This document shows positions 49,154 through 60,701 of a DNA stretch of 64,000 bases, one piece after another. The position numbers and the translations under genes are program-made. Every line of letters starts with the position of its first letter. The stretch's first letter is position 1. The DNA is taken from the NCBI GenBank assembly GCA_034336665.1, contig CM067585.1, positions 176,501 to 240,500 on the forward strand, given 5' to 3'. Origin of the DNA: Luscinia megarhynchos (Eukaryota; Chordata; Aves; Passeriformes; Turdidae). The notes under the pieces were generated by a model, which searched no databases, was not told the DNA's origin, and worked only from the letters and a program-made list of their open reading frames with translations.

Positions 49154-52104
49154 GTAAGCAGCTGCTGGCCCCAGGGGGATTCAGCTCTTCTGCATCATCT
49201 CCCCAGGGCAGGAAGTGGGGCAGAAGCTCCTCTTCAAACTCATTTTGGTGTCCTCCCTAAATACGGACCGCGGGTCATCACACAGGAAGAAATGGTGAAT
49301 AAATGACTGCAGGAGTGTGGATTTTAGTCAAAAAGCTATGTGAATAATAGAATGAGTCCCAGTGAACTTGGGTCTTCACCTGGAGAAAAGTAATTTTATT
49401 AGTTTACTGCAAAATGATGTCATTAAGTTATAAAGCTGAAGGAGTCAGGCAGCCCTGGCACTGGTGTCAGCACTGGGAAAGTTTGGTTGGAGCCATCCAG
49501 ACCATTTGGAGTTGAGCCTTTGCCCTACAGAAGAACAGATGTGGCTCTATACCAAAGCTCCTACTCATGGTTTCAGTTTAAGGTCTTTGTTTGATTTGAC
49601 TCAAGCAGTGTCTTATCTTTTACAACCTTGGTTATTCTTTAACTCCAGAATTACTCAAGGTCTATTTCATAAACCAGAAACGAAATAATTGAAACAAAGA
49701 GTCCAGTTCTATGTCCTTTAGGCCAATTATGTTGGTCTGTATTCTGACTCTGCTTCACCTGAAGCAATCCCAAGTTACTGTGGCCAGGTTACTGACTGAC
49801 AGATGTCTGTCATTAAATACTTTATATTGTTTTATACACAGGTGAAATAACAACGAAAAATAACACTGTTTGAGGCAGGCAGAACTACTTTGTTTTACAG
49901 TCTCTGGTGTCTTCCAGTTTTCTTGGATATGAAATGTCTTTCCATGTATGTAACATGGATATTTTTCATCAGAGTTTGTTCTTGCAGAGGGAGGGGTAGG
50001 TGTACTTGCAGATCCAATTAAGAGCAAAAAGAGTGTAGCTGGAGTGGCTCAGCTTCTTCTGCATGTGCTGTGGGTAGCTTACTGCTGCATTTGGGTATTA
50101 GGAAAACGTTTTTCCTGGAAGGGATTGTCTAGCCCTTGGCACAGGCTGCCCAAGGAAGTGGTGGAATCACTGTCCCTGGAGGTGATCAAAAAGCAGGTAG
50201 ATGTGGCACTTGCAGACACTGCATAGTGCTAGCCTTGGCAGTGCTGGAGGAATGATTGCACTTGATGATCTTAGAGGGCTTTTCCTGAATGATTCTGCCT
50301 TCTCCAAGACCCTCAGACCTGCTCTTCTTGTGTCCAGGCTTTTGGTGTTGATTCTTCTGGAAGCAGAAGCATTTACCTTCTCTCCCAGCCAGCAAGGGCT
50401 GAGAGGTTGTTCAGCTTTTTAATTTTAGGGACTGAAAACAGATTATTTTGTCAGATCTGTGTCCCAGAGCTGGAAGCTGGGGCAGGTGAGGCCACTATCC
50501 ATAGGTTGTTCAGCTCCAGTGTGGAGCAAGCTGGTTTGGTTTGCTCTGATGGGTGAAAACACCATTGAAAAAAAAAAAATCTTTCTGGTTATGTTTCATT
50601 GAACTTCAAAATCTGAAGCTTCATCTCTGTCCTGCTGAAACTTCAAACAAGACCTCCCCAGAGTTACTGATTCACAGGTAAATTGGTGTTAATAGGATCC
50701 AAAGATGAGCTCCTGCACCTCACCTGCAGCTGTGAGGAGATACATGTGTGTGTACCTGGATAGGGAAAGGTTGTATGTGAGATTTTCCACCTTGATATTT
50801 AGGGAATGAACTTTCTAAGGACCAGTGATGAGCCATGTGGGCAGCAGAGGGTAACAGTGGGATTAGGAGGTTGTGACAGTGGCTGGAGCAGCTGGGCACC
50901 ACGGAGCAGCAAGGAGCTCATTGCCCTGAAAGGGAGGATTGTTTCCCACTGATTCATGAGCCAGTGGGATAAAAGTGCCGTTAATTGCTGTTCCAGCACT
51001 GGCTGCTGCATCAGGCAGGGTGGGATGCATGACTGCACCCTGGGCTCGCCCCAGTAACAGGCAGTTGTGGCACCAGCTCTGCTTAGGCTGTGGCCCTAAA
51101 AAGGCAGCAGATCTTCCTTTCAAACGGATTTTGCATGCCCACTTTTATATGTTAGAGGAGCAGGCATATAAAAAGAGGAGATTAAATGTAAGTATTGCTC
51201 TCCCCCTGCCATGAAGTTACGTGTCCTTCTGGTCAGGAGAGATTAGCTTGGGGGATTCAATGAGTTAATTCCTTCACCTCAGGAGACCTGGGCATCCAAA
51301 TCCTATTCAGGGCTGCTGAAAATGAAGAGGTGGTTACATGTAACCTCGCCAGGAGGGTTGGTAGCCCAGTGCCAGCACCTGCAGCAGGACAGGCCCTGAC
51401 CCCTGCAAAGGGAAAAGCTCAGACCATGGAAAAAGCATGAATTGTGTTTTGAGGCTTAAATTGCACCACCATCCCACAAAACCCCAAATTACAGAGGAGG
51501 GGGAAAAAGATACATTTCTAAATTTGTAGCAGAGATAATTACTAGAAACTTGAGTCATAGTTAAAAGAAATGAAGTTTATGCCACACGGCTGTAAAAAAT
51601 TCCAGCCTTACACAGGAATTGGGTGTTTTTACTCGTATTTCTGCAATTAGGTCATTGAAAACCTGTTATTATAGCTAATAATAGGAAGTCTTGGTGATCT
51701 TTGATCTTTGTAAAGTAAATAAGGAGACAGGGTGCTTAGAATTGATGTATCTGTCCTATTTACTTATTATTAAAAGTTCTGGAGAATAACAAAGCTGTCT
51801 TTGGTAGCTGTGGCCATTCCTTCTGCTCTGTTCTTGCAGCCCTAATTGCTCTTTTTTTTTTCCCCTCTTGTTACTCCTGCCTCCCTTATGAGTCCCTGGT
51901 AGGCAAATGGCTGAAAATACACTCACTGAGACCACAGCCTGGAGTAAAAGTAGTGAAAAATGCACCATCTCTCCAGTTTCCATGGCTCCTTTGAGTCAAA
52001 TATTGTGCTTTTTGGTTTTTTTCCCTGTATTTTTAGCAATTTTCAACTTTCTGTGGTGTTTCTGGAATGTCTGGTAAACTGTTAATGTTTTTATCCTCTT
52101 ACAG
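49154..52104 (+). other. EPB41: EPB41 intron after coding exon 3
   Basis: Ordinary intron with one CR1 fragment at 50,093. An A run lies near 50,570-50,579. No further exon is supported. Bounded by GTAAGC and a CCTCTTACAG acceptor. Confidence 0.65.
50093..50301 (+). mobile_element. CR1 LINE 3' fragment
   Basis: Sense CR1: GGCACAGGCTGCCCAAGGAA, GTGGTGGAATCACTGTCCCT, GGAGGTGATCAAAAAGCAGG, TAGATGTGGCACTTGCAGAC and TTGATGATCTTAGAGGGCTT. It matches the same CR1 type as the copy at 9,010. The 5' limit may extend to about 50,030. Confidence 0.9.
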
Positions 52105-52147
52105 ACGTGGCTGGATCCTGCCAAAGAAATAAAGAAGCAGGTTCATG
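52105..52147 (+). CDS. EPB41: Protein 4.1R, coding exon 4 (FERM F1)
   Basis: 43 bp, phase 0 to 1, encoding residues 264-277 (TWLDPAKEIKKQVH) plus the first base of Gly 278. Acceptor CCTCTTACAG, donor CATG/GTAAGT. The 43-bp size is characteristic of the 4.1 family. It completes the ubiquitin-like F1 lobe of the FERM domain. Confidence 0.96.
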
Positions 52148-54056
52148 GTAAGTAGATTGAATTTATCATGTATATGGGAGTGTGGTTTCTCCCAGTGTGG
52201 CTTTGGTGAGAGAGGTCAAGTGAGGGTGGCTGGCAGGGACCAGCACAAGTTCAAGCAGTCTGTGCATCCTTTCTGTCTGTCTTAAGGACTTAGGTATGCT
52301 CTAGATTTAGGAAAAAATGTCATTTCCTTGGTAAGACAGCTTGGGGTGTGTTTGCCTGAAGCAAAGCCAGCCTGTCAGTGCAGTGCTGAAATGGGAATGT
52401 GCTCCTTGCTGGAGGATGGGAAAATGGCTGTCAGTGGGAACCACTGAAATCCCAAAAGAGTTTGGGAGATCCTAAGCAGAATTTTATGGTGGAACAAGGT
52501 TTTATGGACCCTGAGGCTATTTTGGGATCCAAGTAGGGGCACTGGAATGATAAATGGCTTGAGAAATGCCATCTCAAATAACAGATTCTCTCTCCCAAGT
52601 TGTGTTTTAAGGTCTGCTAGCACTGAATTAGTTCAAGATGAAGGCAGTGTCAAAATTAAATATGTTTTAGAGGCTTTTGTTTTCTCTTGGGAGCAAACCT
52701 GACTGTTTTGGAAGTTTTGGGAAGGAAAAGACTGTTTTTCAGATGCTTTTGGTGGAAGGCCCAGGACGAAGAGTGTCATTAAATTCAGATTAGGGGGGAA
52801 ATGCAAGGGTGGGGAGTAAGGGAAGCTCCTGGTCTTTGCAGCTTCTCTTGGAATCAGTAGCAGGGTGCATGTGAAGGGCAGGAGCTGCTCCATCCATAAA
52901 ATTCACCTAGTGGGTGTAATGAACAGCAGCCTGCTGTGAAATCTGGTCCCCTGGGGAGGGGTTAAATGGCAAATTACTTTATTTTACTTGAAGGTCTTTT
53001 GCATGTACATATGAATGTGTGGGCACCAGTGTGTGGTGGTTTAGATAGCTCTGCTCCTTTTGTTGTCACCTTGGAGTCACTTGTTTTGAACTGTGTGTGA
53101 TGAAAACAACATGCCTTGTGTTTAGCCCCAGTTATGGCATTGTATAAGAAGTAAATCAAAGAATGCTCCATTCCCCCTGTTCCCTGTGTGAGATTGGGAT
53201 AAACCTCTAAATGAGTTAAGTGCAGGGGTAGATCTCTTTCTGGAATAAATCTTATTTTGAACTAGTGTTAAAGGGCACAGCAGGGGGAGATACAACTATG
53301 AAAATCACTCAGTCAGGATTATCTTCTACTGGGAAATGGGATTATTTTCAAGGAAAGAGAGAGTTACCTCTTCAGCTGTGTCATCTGGGCTGTCCATACC
53401 ACATAAAATTCCAATTCTGTGTGTGGTTGTGTGGATTCTGGCTTGGTTAGTGTCTGTAATGATGCTATAAAAGGTTTGCAACAAGCTGTATTAAAGCAAT
53501 TAGGTCTGGACTTGAAAAACTCTTTCTATCCTGGTGCTTTCTGTCTTCATCCAGAGGTTGATGCTTGTGTTGAGCTAAGTTTAAGCTGTGTCTGACCACC
53601 TGATCCTGGTGCATTAGGCTGAGGAGTGACTTAGCACAGCCCTCCTTGAACTTTGAAATGTGGGTTAAGCAGTAGACCAATCCTAATTTATTCATTTATA
53701 GCCTATACCTGACCTGTCTTCATGAATCCCTTTTCAGTCCGTGAAAAAAAACCGCATCAGTCATTGAGCTTTTTAGCAACGAATTTAATTTTTGCCACAA
53801 ATTGTGGTTAATCCAGGTAATTTGCCCTGTCATGCTTTTTATTCTCCTGCTTTTCTTACCTGCTGTAAATGAAATCATATCTTGCACAGGTGTTAAGCTG
53901 CAGCCAGCTGTGAGAGCAAGCAGTATCAAATCAGTGTTGCATCTGCTAAATTCTGAAGATCAGATTGGATATTCCCAGCTTTTTTTTATATCAGCTGATC
54001 ATCACAAAGCTGTCCCAGTGTGTTTATTTTTCTCAAGCTCTCCCTTGTCATTGCAG
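52148..54056 (+). other. EPB41: EPB41 intron after coding exon 4
   Basis: Ordinary intron without recognised repeats and with no further supported exon. The acceptor is TTGTCATTGCAG. Confidence 0.65.
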
Positions 54057-54132
54057 GAAGCCCCTGGGATTTTACCTTCAATGTCAAGTTTTATCCACCA
54101 GATCCTGCCCAGCTAACAGAGGACATCACCAG
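54057..54132 (+). CDS. EPB41: Protein 4.1R, coding exon 5 (FERM F1/F2)
   Basis: 76 bp, phase 1 to 2, residues 278-302 plus two bases of Arg 303. It reads [19 protein letters not shown] then TEDIT, nearly identical to mammalian 4.1[18 protein letters not shown] is the FERM family signature at the junction of lobes F1 and F2. The donor is ACCAG/GTGAGT. Confidence 0.97.
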
Positions 54133-54592
54133 GTGAGTTACCTGGGAATCCTACTGCCATGGTCTCATGAATATGGAATAGAAGTGTTTCGTATCTGGGT
54201 GTTTTTCCCTCCTTCAGCAAGGAGATCAGATGCCTTCACTGTTTGGAGGGGATTTGGTTTGCTTCTGGTGGATGTGAGGATGCTCCCAGTCGCCATTGGA
54301 GGCCATGTGTAAAGCCGTGTCATTTATAATTCTGCTATGTGCATGTTTGTATAGAAAAGTAAATTCTTTCCTAAAGCCCAGATTTTCTGGTCAAAATGAC
54401 CTTTATTCCCTTTGCAGAGTGGAGGTGACCTTGAATCCCCCAGTCTTCCACGCTGTTTACCTTGGGAATAAGTAAAAATTGGAAACAAGCATTGGCATGT
54501 GTTCATCAATGGCATAAAAAAAGATACTCTGACCCTAAGTTAGTACATGCCTCTTTGTTCTCTGTGAACAGTACTTTCCTTTCTGCCCCCAG
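54133..54592 (+). other. EPB41: EPB41 intron after coding exon 5
   Basis: A short 460-bp intron with nothing else seen. It ends in TTCTGCCCCCAG. Confidence 0.75.
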
Positions 54593-54811
54593 GTATTACC
54601 TGTGTCTGCAGCTTAGACAGGACATCCTTACAGGGCGGCTGCCCTGCTCCTTTGCCACCTTGGCTCTGCTGGGTTCCTACACGGTCCAGTCAGAGCTGGG
54701 AGACTATGATCCTGATCTCCATGGCCCAGATTACATCAGTGACTTCAAACTGGCCCCAAACCAGACAAAAGAGCTTGAGGAAAAGGTTGTGGAACTTCAT
54801 AAAACATATAG
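54593..54811 (+). CDS. EPB41: Protein 4.1R, coding exon 6 (FERM F2)
   Basis: 219 bp, phase 2 to 2, residues 303-375 plus part of Arg 376. It begins [20 protein letters not shown], continues through [18 protein letters not shown], and ends [19 protein letters not shown]. This is the helical acyl-CoA-binding-protein-like F2 lobe. In mammals it corresponds to exon 8, which is linked to glycophorin C binding. The donor is ATAG/GTAAGG. The 219-bp size equals the conserved 4.1 family exon. Confidence 0.97.
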
Positions 54812-54924
54812 GTAAGGTGCGGCAGCTGGAGGACTTGTTCGTACTCAGCAACATGAAATAAGGGAAATAATGGGATTTTCTGGTGTTTTCCCCACCTCTG
54901 TGAGATGCAGAAAACCTGTGGATG

Positions 54925-55080
54925 TCCCATCCCTGGCAGTATTCACAGCCAAGTTGGATGGGGCTTGAAGCAACCTGGGAGAGTGGAAGGTGTCCCTGCT
55001 AATGGCAGGGGGCAGAACGAGATGATCTTTGAGGTCTCTTCCTATCCAGACCATTCTGTGGTTTTATGATGATTCTGTGA
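54925..55080 (+). mobile_element. CR1 LINE 3' fragment
   Basis: Sense CR1: TTGGATGGGGCTTGAAGCAA, GAGTGGAAGGTGTCCCTGCT, AATGGCAGGGGGCAGAACGA and GATGATCTTTGAGGTCTCTT. It ends with a terminal repeat (ATGATGATTCTGTG). Confidence 0.93.
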
Positions 55081-56027
55081 ACATTAGCTTTTAACAAAAT
55101 ATCTAATACTTGGGACAAAATCTTTCTAGGAGCATTCATTTGCTGAATGAAGAAGAAACTACATTTTTAGAAAGCAGATGTGAAGTCTTGCAATTATTTG
55201 TTAACAAGTGCTTTTTTCCCCTCACAGAATAGCCATGCAAGTGGGGTTTAGTTCATGTGCAGGTACAAAATTTACTTGTTTTAACCTTGTCCTTTGCCTT
55301 TTTTTTAATGTATTTCTTCAGGATGTGGTTTGATGTAGTCTCTCTGTTTACACACTGTAACCTGCAGCCTGTTTGTGGCAATCTTCTACCACATGTAGTG
55401 AGTAACATTCATTTCATAAAGTGGAAGGATTCCAGGTGATCCAGGAATTAAAAACCTGGAGTTAAGTGTTTCCTAGTGCAGCCATGACCTGGGCAGGTGT
55501 GTCTGGTTTGGTAGTGTTGAATGACTCCTGGGAGTCTCCCTGGTATCAGATTCAAGGGTGACAGTAACTAAACCTCTTCCTCATCCTGTGTTTGGGTGTA
55601 TCTTCCTAGAAAGGAAAAGATGGAGCAAAGACAAGACTTTCTCACAGGCCGATGAGAACAAAAAACTGGAGCACAGTGGGAAGGGTGGATGTGGGGCCCT
55701 GGCTGTGACCACTCAACACCTCACTCAAGCCTGCAAATCAATATTTGAAATTGATCCCCCTCCATTACACTGAGAGGAGAAGAAATGAAGGAAAATAAGT
55801 ACTGGGCCTCTGACAAGCTTCATGACTTGGAGTCAAAGGCCATTCACTGTGCTAGGAGTGGTGGATCACAGTGCTGAATTATGCATGGCTTCATCAGAAG
55901 GAGACTTCAAGATATAAGCTGTAGTTATATTTCATCTGTCTGCATGTGCAGGAGAAAGCAACACATCCGCATTTAATTTCTGGTCCATATTCTGTGAACA
56001 TTAAACTTCAGAGGGTTTTCAGTGGGA

Positions 56028-56175
56028 GTCACAGAATCATGGAATTGTTTAGGTTGTAAAAGACCTTGAAGACCATTAACCTAGCACTGCCAAGCTCACC
56101 ACTAAACTGTGTCCCAAGTGTAACATCCATGTGTTCTTCGGACATTTCCAGGGGAATCTCTGCTAAACCAGGCTC
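56028..56175 (-). mobile_element. CR1 LINE 3' fragment, antisense (second subtype)
   Basis: CACAGAATCATGGAATTGTT, TAGGTTGTAAAAGACCTTGA, AGACCATTAACCTAGCACTG and CCAAGCTCACCACTAAACTG are the reverse complement of a CR1 3' end. The subtype has the same CR1 terminus but different internal sequence from the 'CCCTGCCATGG' copies. Confidence 0.9.
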
Positions 56176-56940
56176 CAGCTCTGGCTGCCGTGTTTGCAAA
56201 GCACAAGGCACACATCAGGATGGTGACTGCTCCTGGGAATTTGGTGGGCTTTGCCCTGTCTGCCACCACTCAAACCTCTATTTACATCACATACAAAGAT
56301 GTATGAGAGCCCTCGGTAAAGGAGGACATCAAAGGAGGGTAGAAGATGAAATGTATGCAGCTGAATCCTCTCCCGGCAGAGCTGTTAATGTACCTCATAC
56401 TCCAGAAGCTATTAACAGGGACACTTCAATAACGTTGATAATGGCCTCTATTATCAGGATGTCTTTGTTAAATTGTGCCCCTCCTGCAGACAGGGCACCA
56501 TCTGTTCCCAGAAAACCCCTCATTCATCTGGTCCCGTGGTTGGAATCTCTGCTGAGTGGTTTCAGTTGTCTGTGTGTTTGGTTGGAGAACAATAGCTGGG
56601 TTTGGGGAGGTCTGGAGGCAGCAGATCTGTGGGGGACAGGACCTATCACCTTTTGCTCAGTTGGGTTTCTTCTGCTGAATCAAGTTTTGTCCCCTCACTG
56701 CTCTTTTTCACTTCCTTCCCTAGTGCCTGTACAGCTTCACAGAATAAAGTGCAGCCATGTTATTGGGATGTCTCAAAGCACGAATTTGGGCAATAAGAGT
56801 GATTTCATAATTCATCATCTGGGTGCAGATTTTTTTGTATTGAAAGCAAAAGAAAATCTAATGGATTTCATGAAGTCTCATCTGTCTCCTCTTAAAAGCA
56901 ACAGTTTGAGAATAACACCAAGTCCTTTCTTTTTCTGCAG

Positions 56941-57028
56941 ATCCATGACTCCAGCCCAAGCAGACCTGGAATTTCTTGAGAATGCAAAAAAGCTTTCCAT
57001 GTATGGAGTTGACCTTCACCAAGCCAAG
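56941..57028 (+). CDS. EPB41: Protein 4.1R, coding exon 7 (FERM F2/F3)
   Basis: 88 bp, phase 2 to 0, completing Arg 376 and encoding 377-405. SMTPAQADLEFLENAKKL then SMYGVDLHQAK are typical of the end of lobe F2. In human 4.1R the equivalent exon 9 segment is one of the calmodulin-binding regions. The donor is GCCAAG/GTGAGA. Confidence 0.97.
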
Positions 57029-57565
57029 GTGAGAGCCAGCGTGTGTGCACCTGTCTGTGGATTTTGTAATTTGATTATCCTTCCCTTGTGGAGCAAGTTT
57101 ACCTGTTTTGGGAAGCTCCTTTGGAAAGAGAGAAGGTGTGGAAATACAGACATAGAGCAGGAATGCCTCAAGCATTCCTGCAAGAGAAGTGATTCTTTTG
57201 TGGTTGCTTATTATTTATGTGTCACAGGGAACTTTCCAAAGCTCCTCGTATAAAAAAGGTCCTTGCTCGGAATAACTCAGAATACAATATGTGTTCCCTG
57301 CCACATGAGTCTCTGTGCTCCCAGAAATGCAGGAGGGGCTCTTAATGAGCCCTTTGGGCAACTAGCAGAGCAGGAGAGCATGAGGGGCGAGGAGGTTGTC
57401 AGGAAAAGCGTGAAAGAAGAGGAAGGGTGGCTGTGGAGCTGGAGCTCGAGTCCCGGTGGTGGGAGTTGAATTTCTGGGAAGACCAGGGGGATAATTTGGA
57501 AGGCAGCTGTCATGACATGAAACTCATAAACCTGGCACTGCTTAAATCCTCGTCTGCATTCCCAG
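57029..57565 (+). other. EPB41: EPB41 intron after coding exon 7
   Basis: 537 bp, ordinary sequence, no repeat recognised. The acceptor is GCATTCCCAG. Confidence 0.75.
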
Positions 57566-57718
57566 GACTTGGAAGGCGTGGATATCACTCTGGGAGTCTG
57601 TTCCAGTGGCCTTCTTGTTTACAAAGATAAACTGAGAATCAACCGCTTCCCGTGGCCCAAAGTCCTGAAGATTTCCTATAAACGCAGCAGCTTTTTCATA
57701 AAGATCCGGCCGGGGGAG
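57566..57718 (+). CDS. EPB41: Protein 4.1R, coding exon 8 (FERM F3)
   Basis: 153 bp, phase 0 to 0, residues 406-456. [20 protein letters not shown], then [18 protein letters not shown] and [11 protein letters not shown] are almost unchanged from mammalian 4.1R and form the PH/PTB-like F3 lobe. In mammals the equivalent exon 10 is implicated in p55 (MPP1) binding. The donor is GGGGAG/GTAGGA. Confidence 0.97.
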
Positions 57719-58487
57719 GTAGGACTGGCTGTCGTGGCTCCTGTCGCCTGTGTGTGCTGGGTGTGGCCGTGTGTGTGTCCCTGGAGCGGTGCGGGCTCCG
57801 GCTCCCCTGTGCCTGAGCGTGTCATGGGCTTCTGAAGCCGGCTGGTGTCAGTCCAACAGCGCCATCCAGCACCACCTCCTGGCACCACTGGGTACTTCCA
57901 GCATCCAGGGAAGGGCCTGCGAGGTTTGCAGATGAAATTGGGGCAGCACCAACTCACTTTTTGGAAACCAGGCACACAATGGCTCTTTGTCTTGCTTTTA
58001 TTCAACGAAAATAATTCAAAATTAGAATTAGTTTTTCACTAAGTGCAGGAAGCAGGGAATAGATACATTGGTGCTGCCTCTCATGAATGGGAAAATCTCT
58101 GGAGCAGCCTGGTTAGGTCAGGGAGAGAGGCTACAGTGGGATCCATCTCTTTCATCTTCCTCCTCCTTCTCCTGCTTTCACTGCCATGACCCAGGCTTGC
58201 AGGGAGGTCAGTGTTTGACCTCAACGCACAGCTGGGCAGTATCATGGGGGGGTGAATGATCTGACTGGCTTCAAAACCCACGACATGTTACTCTGCAAAT
58301 CCCAGTGCATCCTGAGGGATGCCCGGCCAGTGGCCAAGCCCTCTCTTCCCTCCGACGTGAGGTCCTGCTGCACACTGTGGGGCAAGTTTAGCAGTTTGTG
58401 CCACAGCACACCAGGGTAGTGGGCTGGGGACTGGGCTGCTGCCACATTTATTTCCTGCTGTACTTAAATAACTTATGTTTTCCACAG
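57719..58487 (+). other. EPB41: EPB41 intron after coding exon 8
   Basis: 769 bp, no recognised repeat or further exon. A TGTGTGTG patch lies at its start. The acceptor is TGTTTTCCACAG. Confidence 0.75.
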
Positions 58488-58585
58488 CAAGAACAGTATG
58501 AAAGTACAATTGGATTCAAGCTACCAAGTTACCGGGCAGCAAAGAAGCTGTGGAAAGTATGTGTTGAACATCACACCTTCTTCAG
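58488..58585 (+). CDS. EPB41: Protein 4.1R, coding exon 9 (FERM F3, calmodulin site)
   Basis: 98 bp, phase 0 to 2, residues 457-488 plus part of Arg 489. It starts [16 protein letters not shown] and carries [17 protein letters not shown] at 473-489, the basic amphipathic helix that binds calmodulin in human 4.1R. This is the last helix of the F3 lobe. The donor is TTCAG/GTGGGT. Confidence 0.97.
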
Positions 58586-58919
58586 GTGGGTTTTCTGAAC
58601 AGTAGCCTCAGCCTGAGTAACTTAGTGCTTGCATTGAGCTTTTGAAAATGAACATTGTTCCTTATCATTTTAGAAGAATGGCAGAGATATTGTTTCAGGG
58701 TCAGTAGGTGTTTATTTTGCAGTAAATTTTTAAGTAAGTTCTGCTCTCTAATACCCATAAGACGGAGATCTTTGGGTCACGTAGATGTGAGACATCATTA
58801 GCATGCGCGTTTCCTTGGCCAAGTGGATGCAAGAGACTCCTTCAATTTCTATTTTAATTGCTCTTGGCATGGCCCTTCGTGGCTGTGGAGGTGGCATTTC
58901 AAGCCCGTGTGTGTTCCAG
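58586..58919 (+). other. EPB41: EPB41 intron after coding exon 9
   Basis: 334 bp, AT-richer than the exon that follows, nothing else seen. The acceptor is TGTGTTCCAG. Confidence 0.75.
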
Positions 58920-59092
58920 GCTGACGTCCCCCGAGGCCATCCCCAAGAGCCGGTTCCTGGCGCTGGGCTCCAAGTTCCGCTACAGCGGCCGGACGCAGGC
59001 GCAGACGCGGCAGGCGAGCGCGCTGATCGACCGGCCCGCGCCGCGCTTCGAGCGCTCGGCCAGCAAGAGAGCGTCCCGCAGCCTCGACGGGG
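58920..59092 (+). CDS. EPB41: Protein 4.1R, coding exon 10 (FERM-adjacent domain)
   Basis: 173 bp, phase 2 to 1, residues 489-546 plus one base of 547. It contains [51 protein letters not shown]. This is the FA domain, which modulates the FERM domain through phosphorylation in the 4.1 family. Its end (RASRSLDG) and its size equal the mammalian exon 12. Oddly, 56 of its 57 complete codons end in G or C, and CpG is dense, unlike exons 7-9 just upstream. The donor is GGGG/GTGAGT. Confidence 0.96.
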
Positions 59093-60584
59093 GTGAGTGC
59101 GCCTGCCGCCGGCGCCAGGGCGCGGCACGCTCCTGAGGATACCTGCATTCCGCTGCACACAAACGCAGACGTAACTGTCGCTGCACACCTTGTTCCTGCC
59201 CCTTACGTGTTCAGGAATTGTGTGCCTGTAGTGAGACTGAATTGGTGCTCAGTTCCCTAGAGCAGGGTGCTGATAGCACCATGAGGATGGGTTTGTTCTC
59301 CATGTATTCACTTAAGAGTTGGACTTTGTGATCCTCATGGATCCCTTCCAACTCAGAGTGTTTTATGTTTCTCCGATTCTGAGTTGGACTCAATGATCCT
59401 TGTGGGTTCCTTCCAACTCAGAAAATTCTGATTAATCACGCAGCCTTCCTTCACATCAACAAAACCAACCAACCAAACCAAAAATTCCCCCTACAAAAAC
59501 CAAAACAGCATAGTCACAGCACAGAACGAAAGTGGGCAGTTTACACCTAATTACCCCTTTTGCCTTCACCACAATTACAGGAATTCCCCATGATCATTCT
59601 GCTCTCTAACACTGCTCAGTACTTTTGCCCATTACCTCGCCCAGTTTTTATGCTTATCTCAATATCACAGCACTGTGGGGCTGTTACAGGTAAATGAACT
59701 CCATCTCAGCCAGACCCAATACAAAAATGCACCAAGGGTGGTCCCAGCAGAACTGCCTTAATGACAGGAAGAATGTAGGTGGGTGCTGAAGGCTTATGGC
59801 AAAGTTCTGCTTGTAAAGATATTTCTTCATTTGATCTCAAAGCATTTTCTTTAGAAAATCAGGAATTTAAGCCATTCTGTTCATTTAGTTAAATATAATT
59901 TCTTAAATTTTACATGAGTTTTACATGAGAAGATTTTTTGCCACAATAGAAGCTTTTTTCGGCATCTCTTAAAGTGATGCTCAGATTGGAGTTGAGGTGT
60001 GTCAGTCAGATGGGCTCATCCCTGAGATTTTTAGAAGAAATAGATACCAGCAGAGGGGGTGAGGCATGGAAAAGAGAGTGCCTAAGTTTGGTCCACGTAA
60101 TCTGTACCACAGGGTATTAAGATCCAGGAGAAGAGGATCATCCCTGTGCACCATGGACACCTGATGGAGCAGGGACGTTGCTGCTTTGAGCCCTGAGTTT
60201 GTGCTGCAGCCTGGGGGGATCAGGGCTTCCCAGGACCCCATGGCCAGCAGCAGCCAGGCTGTCCCTGCTGCTGGGCTGGTGACATCCTGAGCCTGGTTTT
60301 GTGTCATGGAGCTGGAGGGAAGGGGTGGGTCAAGCTAAGGCAGCAAAGCCGAACTCCAGCTTCCCTGCAGTCTGGGCATGTGGGGCTCCTCAGGCACGGT
60401 GCACAGCAGTGAAGGGACCAGGGGTGCTGGTTGCCCTTTGACCACAGTATGACCCAGATGAGTGGAGACATGGCAGCTGCAGTGCTCCACCTGCATGCCA
60501 GAGCTGGGAGAAGAGCAGCCTGGGGACGTGCCGCTCGTGCGCCTGTGCCGTGCGCGCTCCTTAACGTGTGCCCCGTTTCCTCAG
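59093..60584 (+). other. EPB41: EPB41 intron after coding exon 10
   Basis: It holds worn CR1 3' ends at 59,314-59,435. The rest is ordinary, becoming GC-richer from 60,430. No further exon is supported. The acceptor is CCCGTTTCCTCAG. Confidence 0.65.
59314..59435 (+). mobile_element. Two adjacent CR1 3' ends
   Basis: GAGTTGGACTTTGTGATCCT, then CATGGATCCCTTCCAACTCA, is followed within about 70 bp by GAGTTGGACTCAATGATCCT, then TGTGGGTTCCTTCCAACTCA. Both are the sense 3' terminus of one CR1 subtype, in tandem, either from two insertions or from a local duplication. Confidence 0.8.
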
Positions 60585-60701
60585 CTAAACGTGCGACTCA
60601 AAGGGTTGAGTTCAGAGCCCTAGAGGAAGAGAAGCAGAAGGAGGTGGTGCTGGTTGAGGTCCCTGAACCAAAACCTGCGGATCAGATCCGAGAGAAGCCA
60701 G
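60585..60701 (+). CDS. EPB41: Protein 4.1R, coding exon 11 (acidic cassette A)
   Basis: 117 bp, phase 1 to 1, so it can be included or skipped without changing frame. Acceptor CCCGTTTCCTCAG, donor CCAG/GTATAG (weak). It reads AKRATQRVEFRALEEEKQ, then KEVVLVEVPEPKPADQIREKP, with no stop and joining in frame to exon 10. It lies where mammalian 4.1R passes from the FA domain to the exon 13 variable region (AAAVDSADR). I cannot match it to a mammalian 4.1R segment. It resembles the next exon, which suggests an exon duplication. Function is unknown; by position it would lengthen the linker before the spectrin-actin-binding domain. No transcript evidence is available here. Confidence 0.75.

Larger units (their letters stand above)
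54812..56940 (+). other. EPB41: EPB41 intron after coding exon 6
   Basis: The intron holds two CR1 fragments in opposite orientation (54,925 and 56,028). A long open frame from 56,066 that runs into the next exon is intron read-through, not extra coding sequence. The acceptor is CTTTTTCTGCAG. Confidence 0.7.

Noticed and set aside
56066..57253. A 395-residue open frame on the plus strand
   Set aside because: It starts in an antisense CR1 fragment, crosses intron sequence and reads through coding exon 7 past its donor. Only 56,941-57,028 is coding.
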